A program made the translations under genes and the position numbers. The notes beneath the pieces are model-generated. The model had not been told where the DNA came from, did not search any database, and worked only from the letters and a program-made list of their open reading frames with translations. A stretch of DNA of 11,094 nt, taken from contig CALIXG010000055.1 of the NCBI GenBank assembly GCA_938046495.1, forward strand, positions 1-11,094. Direction: 5' to 3'. Positions within the stretch are counted from its first letter, which is position 1. Each line of letters begins with the position of its first letter. Shown one piece after another: positions 6,642 to 11,094 of the stretch. Source of the DNA: an uncultured Candidatus Saccharibacteria bacterium. Its GTDB lineage: Bacteria; Patescibacteriota; Saccharimonadia; Saccharimonadales; Saccharimonadaceae.

Positions 6642-8048
6642 GTGTTTGATGTGTGGAATAATGTGCTTGCTGAATTAGAAAAGAAACTGCCAGAATCACA
6701 TTACTTAACATTCTTTAAAGATTCGAACACTTCCTTAATTTCCAATAAGGATGGTCATATCCAGATTAGTGTGCCGAACACTTTTATGCAGACTAATATC
6801 TGTAAAAAATTTGATGCCGACATTCGAACGGCTCTAAAAAATAACGGAGTTGAAGTTTTAACTACCGAATATCTAATTGTCACCAATAAAAATAATAAGT
6901 CGCGCGAAACGACAAATTCTCGTGGTAGTAATTTTAAAAATCTCTCGGATCGCGTGGGGACGGTGCAACGAATTGATTTAGAAAGACACTCTTCCTTAAA
7001 TACACGCAGTCAAAATCGGACCGGATTAAGTGAAAAATTCACCATGGATAATTTCATCATCGGTACGAATAATGACCTCGCAGTTTCGGTGGCAAAAAAT
7101 ATTATTGAAAACCCTGGAATGAAATATAACCCGTTCTTTCTCTATGGTGGAGCGGGCCTCGGTAAGACACACTTGGTGGAAGCTATTGGTAATGAACTGG
7201 CGAGAAGGCACCCAGAATTTAAGATTTTATATATTCCAATTAATCATTTCTATAATGATTTTATTCAGTCGGTGCGTAACGGTAAGATGGATGATTTTCG
7301 TCGACGTTTTTCGGAACTTGACGTTTTAATTGTGGATGATTTTCAATTCATCGTGGGTAAGGAAAAAAGTCAGGAAGAATTCTTCAATATTTTTAATGAC
7401 ATGCAACAATTAAATCGCCAAGTGATTATTACTTCCGACCGTTTGCCAAGCCAACTAAAAACCGTGGACGAACGACTAGCTTCGCGCTTAACTCAGACCG
7501 GAGCTTATGATATCCAATTCCCTTCCTTTGAAGATCGTTGTGCAATTTTACACGCAAAGGCGGAATTTAATGGCGTGGAAATCGAGGATAAGGCGATTGA
7601 ATATATTGCAAAAAGTGTAGAAACTAATATTCGCGACCTGGAAAGTATGTATAGTAAGGTGATCGCGATGGCAGATGTGAAGTGTATTTCCCCATTAATG
7701 GTAATTAATGAAGGAATGGTGGGGGTGGTCGGTAACACGACACGTTCGAAAGTTTTTTCGCCAAGCACGGTAATTGAGACGGTAGCAAATTTCTTCAATA
7801 TTTCCCCAGAAGAAATCTGTGGACGCAGTCGGGTAGCGCATATTAAAACCGCTAGACAGATCGCCATGTTTATTATGTCGCGTGATTTACAGATGAGTAC
7901 AACGAAAATCGCCAACGAAGTAGGTCTAAAAGATCATACGACGGCGATGCATGGAATTAAAAAGATTGAGACTGACACGAAGACAGATTTTGTACTACGT
8001 GATCAGCTAAATGAAATTCGTGATCTATTAAATAATGGCATCATTTAA
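6642..8048 (+). CDS. dnaA: Chromosomal replication initiator DnaA
   Basis: A 468-residue AAA+ ATPase that binds DnaA boxes, opens the origin and loads helicase. Domain I (about 1-80) starts FDVWNNVLAELEKKL; a polar linker follows to about 130. Domain III has Walker A GGAGLGKT (169-176), Walker B VLIVDD (228-233) and sensor I ITSDR. Domain IV (about 373-468) has the basic loop GRSRVAHIKTARQ and the signature GLKDHTTAMH (428-437), close to the usual GGRDHTT but with Gly-Arg replaced by Leu-Lys. I placed the start at GTG 6642, because GGAGG (6629-6633) lies 8 bases before it. An in-frame GTG at 6627 would add five residues but has only a weak AAGG upstream. The gene is flanked by DnaA boxes on both sides and is followed by dnaN. 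Probable autoregulation through the upstream boxes. Confidence 0.98.
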   Translation: MFDVWNNVLAELEKKLPESHYLTFFKDSNTSLISNKDGHIQISVPNTFMQTNICKKFDADIRTALKNNGVEVLTTEYLIVTNKNNKSRETTNSRGSNFKNLSDRVGTVQRIDLERHSSLNTRSQNRTGLSEKFTMDNFIIGTNNDLAVSVAKNIIENPGMKYNPFFLYGGAGLGKTHLVEAIGNELARRHPEFKILYIPINHFYNDFIQSVRNGKMDDFRRRFSELDVLIVDDFQFIVGKEKSQEEFFNIFNDMQQLNRQVIITSDRLPSQLKTVDERLASRLTQTGAYDIQFPSFEDRCAILHAKAEFNGVEIEDKAIEYIAKSVETNIRDLESMYSKVIAMADVKCISPLMVINEGMVGVVGNTTRSKVFSPSTVIETVANFFNISPEEICGRSRVAHIKTARQIAMFIMSRDLQMSTTKIANEVGLKDHTTAMHGIKKIETDTKTDFVLRDQLNEIRDLLNNGII

Positions 8049-8053
8049 GTAAT

Positions 8054-8290
8054 TGTGGAAAAGTGGTGAAAAACAATGTGGAATAAAATGGAAAAGGTTG
8101 CTAAAAAGTCAGTTTGGTTTGAGGAAAAGTCCAGGTTTTACACAGTGAGTGGAAAACAAAATCGAGTTTTCCATAAAGTTTTCCAAGTTTTTCCCACAGT
8201 TTTACACAAGCAAATTTTAAAAATTACCCCTATAAAAAGATCAGTTTTCAACTTTTACACATAGCCTACTAATACTACTAATAAATATAT
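8054..8290. other. oriC: Probable core of oriC in the dnaA-dnaN gap
   Basis: The 256-base gap has no gene but many DnaA-box-like 9-mers. Reverse: TGTGGAAAA (8054-8062), TGTGGAATA (8077-8085), AGTGGAAAA (8148-8156). Forward: TTTTACACA (8136-8144, 8200-8208 and 8253-8261), TTTTCCATA (8167-8175), TTTCCCACA (8190-8198). A trinucleotide run and an AT-rich stretch (8284-8290) follow the last box, just before the dnaN ribosome site. Origins between dnaA and dnaN are common, and gene orientation is divergent around this region. GC skew could not be computed here. Confidence 0.8.
8253..8283 (+). other. DnaA-trio-like basal unwinding element
   Basis: A DnaA box TTTTACACA (8253-8261) is followed by TAGC and then six triplets CTA-CTA-ATA-CTA-CTA-ATA (8266-8283). 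In Bacillus subtilis the basal unwinding system is a DnaA box, a short GC-richer spacer and DnaA-trios, 3'-(G/A)AT-5' repeats on one strand that read CTA or TTA on the other. Four of the six triplets match CTA exactly, and the ATA units keep the central T-A pair and final A. The AT-rich AATATAT that follows would be the first melted DNA. Function is inferred from layout. Confidence 0.6.
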
Positions 8291-8304
8291 AAGAAAGGAG
8301 AGTT

Positions 8305-9408
8305 ATGGAAATCAATGTTGAACAAAGTAAGTTAGCCAAAGCATTAAGTATTGTCAGTCGAATTACAGGAGGAAGTCGTACGACTTTACCGATTCTGAAT
8401 AATGTTTTAATGGAAGCTAAAGATAATAAAGTAACTTTAGTGACAACCAATTTAGATATGGCAATCAATTATTACTTGCCGACTACTTTAGCCAAAGATG
8501 GAAAAATTACCGTACCAGCCAAACTTTTAGCGGATTTTGTAAGTAATTTACCAAAAGGTGAAGTGAAAATTCAGGTGAATCAAGAAAAATTGACGGTGAG
8601 TGAAGGTAAATACAAATCCGTCTTTAATGGAAATGCGGCGGAAGATTTTCCGGAATTACCAGAGTTTGATGAAAAATCAGCAATTTCCTTCCAGATGGGG
8701 ATTGATGAATTTCGTCTCGGAATGAATGCAGTAAAAATTGCCTGTTCATCGGATACGACACGTCCGACTTTGACTGGAATTTACTTTAATAGTTTCGAGG
8801 GTGGGCTTTATGTGGCAGCTACCGATGGTTACCGCTTAGCGGAGAAAAAACTGATTAATAAAATTGAGAGCGAAATTAAGGCGATCGTGCCGGTGCAGTG
8901 TATTGTGGATGTACTAGGGGCGATTTCAGATAATATGGAAAATATTGAAATTTTATTTGATGAATTTCAAGTGCGTTTTCGTCTAGGTGAAATTGAAATT
9001 ATTTCAAAATTAATCGATGGAGCTTTTCCGGATTATCGTAAATTGATTCCAGAGAAATCCCAGGTGGAAATCTTACTGAATAAGGCGGAATTATTACGTG
9101 GTGTGAAGCTTGCGGCGTTGTTTTCGCGCGCGACAAGTGGATCGATTGTTTGTGAGTCGAAAAAAGATGAGCAAGTTTTTGTAGTTTCTTCAGTCTTAAA
9201 TGAGTTTGGTGAAAATAAATCGGAAATTGAAGCGGAAATTTCGAATGATGCAAAAGTAGTCTTAAATTCAAAATATCTAAATGATGTTTTATTAGTACTA
9301 GATGAGGATGAGCTAAAATTCGGAATTTCCGGAAAACTTTCACCGGTGTTAATTCAGAATAAAAATAGTTTCGATTATACGCATATTATTATGCCTCTGA
9401 AGAGTTAG
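8305..9408 (+). CDS. dnaN: DNA polymerase III beta subunit (sliding clamp)
   Basis: A 367-residue protein, normal length for the beta clamp, the ring-shaped dimer that tethers DNA polymerase III to DNA and recruits repair and replication partners. It has three similar domains (about 1-120, 127-245, 247-367). Recognisable motifs are TLPILNNVLMEA in domain 1 (27-38), ATDGYRLAEKK (172-182) and DGAFPDYRKLIP (238-249) at the end of domain 2, and a C-terminal IIMPLKS that corresponds to the usual MPMR-type ending forming part of the partner pocket. The ribosome site AAAGGAG (8294-8300) is 4 bases from the ATG. The 5' end abuts the putative unwinding element, so initiation of replication and dnaN transcription share sequence. 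The stop TAG directly touches the recF ATG. Confidence 0.98.
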   Translation: MEINVEQSKLAKALSIVSRITGGSRTTLPILNNVLMEAKDNKVTLVTTNLDMAINYYLPTTLAKDGKITVPAKLLADFVSNLPKGEVKIQVNQEKLTVSEGKYKSVFNGNAAEDFPELPEFDEKSAISFQMGIDEFRLGMNAVKIACSSDTTRPTLTGIYFNSFEGGLYVAATDGYRLAEKKLINKIESEIKAIVPVQCIVDVLGAISDNMENIEILFDEFQVRFRLGEIEIISKLIDGAFPDYRKLIPEKSQVEILLNKAELLRGVKLAALFSRATSGSIVCESKKDEQVFVVSSVLNEFGENKSEIEAEISNDAKVVLNSKYLNDVLLVLDEDELKFGISGKLSPVLIQNKNSFDYTHIIMPLKS

Positions 9409-10419
9409 ATGTTAATTGATTATATAAAATTAAATAATTTTCGGATTCATAAAGAATATTATTTAAAAATTAAACCAGATACGACGCTAATTTTGGGGGC
9501 GAATGGCATTGGAAAAACCTCGGTGATTGAGGCGATTTATTTGGTGTTACGGGGAAAATCTTTTAAGGCGACTGATAAAGAAATTTTAAATCGTGAGAGT
9601 GAATTTTATCGTGTCGAACTAGGTAAAACTGATGGCGAAAAAATCGTAGCGACTTTTGACGGAAATAAAAAACAATTTTTAATACAAGATAAAAAAAGCG
9701 CGAGGTTGCCAAAGAAGGATAAATATCCAGTAATTCTCTTTTTACCGGAAGATATGCACTTGATCTCCACAAGCCCGACGAAACGACGAAATTATTTTGA
9801 TCGAATCCTGGAGGAATTTGATTTAAATTATCATCATAATTTATTGATGTATGAAAAAACTTTGAAGCAACGAAATGATTTATTGAAAAAAATCGCGATC
9901 TCGGAACAAGAATTTGGCCTGGAGAGTGAAAGTGTATTTTTTTCGCTAAATATTATGCTGAGTAAATATGGTACGGCGATTAATCAAACCAGGCAGCGTT
10001 ATATTGGGCGAATTAATGAAAAAATGACGGCTTTATATCGTTCAATTGCGCAAAATGAGGACGAGATTGAGATTTATTACGACTCATTATGTGGATTAAA
10101 CCAAAACGACTATTACAAGCGCTTAGATGCAGAATTTCGTATAGATTTAATGCGGGGTGCTACGAAGTTTGGTATACATCGGGATGATTTTCTATTTAAG
10201 TTTAATGGGGTTCTCGCGGATGGGACGGCGAGCCGAGGTGAAACGCGGTCGATTATTTTGGCTTTAAAATTTAATGAGGCGGAATTAATTGAGACGGAGA
10301 CGCGAAAAAAGCCGGTGATTCTGCTCGATGATGTTTTTTCAGAATTAGATAAGGGGCGACAAACTGCCTTGGTGGAAAAATTCAAAAACCATCAGGTGAT
10401 ATTGACGTCTGTGGAATAA
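9409..10419 (+). CDS. recF: DNA replication and repair protein RecF
   Basis: A 336-residue SMC-like ATPase that helps load RecA at single-strand gaps with RecO and RecR. Walker A is GANGIGKT (30-37). The family block FLPEDMHLISTSPTKRRNYFD covers 111-131. GIHRDD (255-260) replaces the usual GPHRDD. The ABC-like signature is ASRGE (274-278), and Walker B with D-loop is VILLDDVFSELD (303-314). Many RecF proteins are about 360-370 residues; this one stops right after the last strand (QVILTSVE), so the C-terminal end is slightly short, but all ATPase motifs are intact. The ATG begins at the base after the dnaN stop with only a weak GAAGAG upstream, implying translational coupling to dnaN. The usual next gene, gyrB, is not here; a minus-strand PEGA-domain gene converges instead. 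Confidence 0.96.
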   Translation: MLIDYIKLNNFRIHKEYYLKIKPDTTLILGANGIGKTSVIEAIYLVLRGKSFKATDKEILNRESEFYRVELGKTDGEKIVATFDGNKKQFLIQDKKSARLPKKDKYPVILFLPEDMHLISTSPTKRRNYFDRILEEFDLNYHHNLLMYEKTLKQRNDLLKKIAISEQEFGLESESVFFSLNIMLSKYGTAINQTRQRYIGRINEKMTALYRSIAQNEDEIEIYYDSLCGLNQNDYYKRLDAEFRIDLMRGATKFGIHRDDFLFKFNGVLADGTASRGETRSIILALKFNEAELIETETRKKPVILLDDVFSELDKGRQTALVEKFKNHQVILTSVE

Positions 10420-10452
10420 GTGATGGAAAAATAAGGCTAAATAAATAAAATA

Positions 10453-10488
10453 ATTGATAATTAATACTAGTAGTTATTAATTATTAAT
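10453..10488. repeat. AT-only inverted repeat between convergent recF and PEGA gene
   Basis: The arms at 10453-10466 and 10475-10488 pair over 14 bases with one G-T wobble and an 8-base loop. The stem consists almost only of A-T pairs and has no proper U-tract on either side. It overlaps the stop codon of the minus-strand gene. It may weakly terminate both convergent transcripts, but it lacks the GC-rich stem of the other terminators in the window. Confidence 0.5.
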
Positions 10489-11094
10489 CTTCGGAGTCGT
10501 GCTTAAAATTTGGATCAGAAGTTTGATCGGAGTCACAGTGGGTATATTTTACTTGATATTTAGAGAGGTTGATTCCCTTTTGTCTAAAATAACTTTCAGC
10601 GACTTTTTTCAGATTTTCTACTTGATTGTCGCGGCAAGTCATTAAATCGATGGTTAAGGTAATTTTATTAAAATCTTTTTCGTCACGAGAAGCAGAGGCG
10701 GAAAAACCAAGTTTAAAATTTCGAACTGGGGTGACATTAAAAATAGGGTCTTTATTATATTGATCTATTTCTTTAGAAAGTTTTTCTTCATAGATTTCTT
10801 CTTGTAGATTAGCAGCATCTGGATTTTTTGAAAAATAATCTTGATTAGATTCATCTGGTTCAAGCATTTCATAAATAAAAGTACTTATATTTGCTGTGAA
10901 AAATAAATCTTTTTTATATTCTTTAAAACCAGGAGCTTTAATTGTGACTTCCTTTTTACCTGGAGTAGTATGAAAATTACCTTTATTTGGGTATTTTTTT
11001 CCATCAATATATAACTCTGCATTTTTTGGCTCAACAAGAATCTCAATTTTAGCTGAATTAATAGAAAAATAACTAATAGTTGAAAAAAATATTA
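10484..11094 (-). CDS. PEGA-domain protein, 5' end beyond the window
   Basis: The frame stays open from the stop at 10484-10486 to the window edge, giving 202 visible residues with the N-terminus missing. An ATG at 10867 lies inside this frame and is not the real start, because PEGA sequence precedes it. The first ~10 residues (FFSTISYFSI) look like the end of a membrane anchor or signal segment. Residues about 14-70 form a PEGA domain: VEPKNAELYIDGKKY (20-34), then TPGKKEVTIKAPGF (43-56). PEGA domains are small beta-rich modules often found on exported or surface proteins. The C-terminal ~125 residues are unrecognised: an acidic linker, a likely beta segment near KLGFSASASRDEKDFNKI, an LTIDLMTCRD strand, and a hydrophilic, acidic end. 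Two cysteines are present. Function is unknown; a membrane-anchored extracytoplasmic role is inference. Confidence 0.8.
   Translation of the reverse strand, partial: IFFSTISYFSINSAKIEILVEPKNAELYIDGKKYPNKGNFHTTPGKKEVTIKAPGFKEYKKDLFFTANISTFIYEMLEPDESNQDYFSKNPDAANLQEEIYEEKLSKEIDQYNKDPIFNVTPVRNFKLGFSASASRDEKDFNKITLTIDLMTCRDNQVENLKKVAESYFRQKGINLSKYQVKYTHCDSDQTSDPNFKHDSED

Noticed and set aside
7026..7915. Minus-strand and alternative-frame open frames inside dnaA, dnaN and recF
   Set aside because: They are shadows of strongly supported genes and have no ribosome sites or family resemblance.
8076..8264. A 62-codon plus-strand open frame in the dnaA-dnaN gap
   Set aside because: It lacks a ribosome site, its composition follows the repeated DnaA boxes, it resembles no known family, and it covers the predicted origin.
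10484..10867. A complete 127-residue gene starting at ATG 10867
   Set aside because: The frame continues upstream without a stop to the window edge and encodes a PEGA domain there, so the ATG is internal.
1..11094. CRISPR arrays, insertion sequences, tRNA or rRNA genes, phage att sites
   Set aside because: I saw no spaced direct repeats, transposase-like proteins, terminal inverted repeats, or cloverleaf-like sequences. The conserved gene order also argues against a mobile region.
142..11094. Recoded UGA (glycine or tryptophan) as in some CPR lineages
   Set aside because: All core genes are full length using the standard code, with Gly from GGN and Trp from TGG, so no recoding is needed.

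Overview
This window is a chromosomal replication-origin neighbourhood from an AT-rich bacterium, most likely a Candidate Phyla Radiation lineage such as Candidatus Saccharibacteria (TM7). That placement is inference. It rests on protein divergence, a LexA-like regulator without a peptidase domain, mixed Shine-Dalgarno and apparently leaderless starts, and a YidC with no lipoprotein signal. The standard genetic code fits: every core gene is full length with UGA unread. Nine of the eleven genes stop with TAA, two with TAG and none with TGA.

Left part (1-2430): a short LexA-type DNA-binding protein on the minus strand is divergent from a LytR-CpsA-Psr (LCP) cell-wall ligase on the plus strand. 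Their -10 boxes overlap. A hairpin follows each gene, and the one at 2396-2425 can serve both strands.

Middle part (2473-6380, all minus strand): the classic origin-flanking series rpmH, rnpA, yidC, jag/khpB, which makes ribosomal protein L34, the RNase P protein, the membrane insertase and its RNA-binding partner. An ABC exporter with unusual nucleotide-binding motifs is inserted between rpmH and rnpA. It has its own promoter just past the rpmH terminator.

Right part (6381-10419, plus strand): dnaA, dnaN and recF. DnaA-box-like 9-mers, mostly TTTTCCACA or TTTTACACA, lie both upstream of dnaA and in the dnaA-dnaN gap. The dnaA-dnaN gap also has a box followed by a CTA/ATA trinucleotide run that resembles a DnaA-trio unwinding element. 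I take this gap to be the core of a bipartite oriC. Genes point away from it on both sides, as expected for leading-strand placement.

Right end (10484-11094, minus strand): a PEGA-domain protein whose reading frame stays open to the window edge. It is therefore a partial gene, converging on recF across an AT-only inverted repeat.

Most of the window is conserved housekeeping content. The parts that deserve a second look are the trio-containing origin with variant boxes, the motif-degenerate ABC exporter splitting rpmH from rnpA, the peptidase-less LexA-like regulator, and the repeated extended -10 promoters placed 6-7 bases before start codons.
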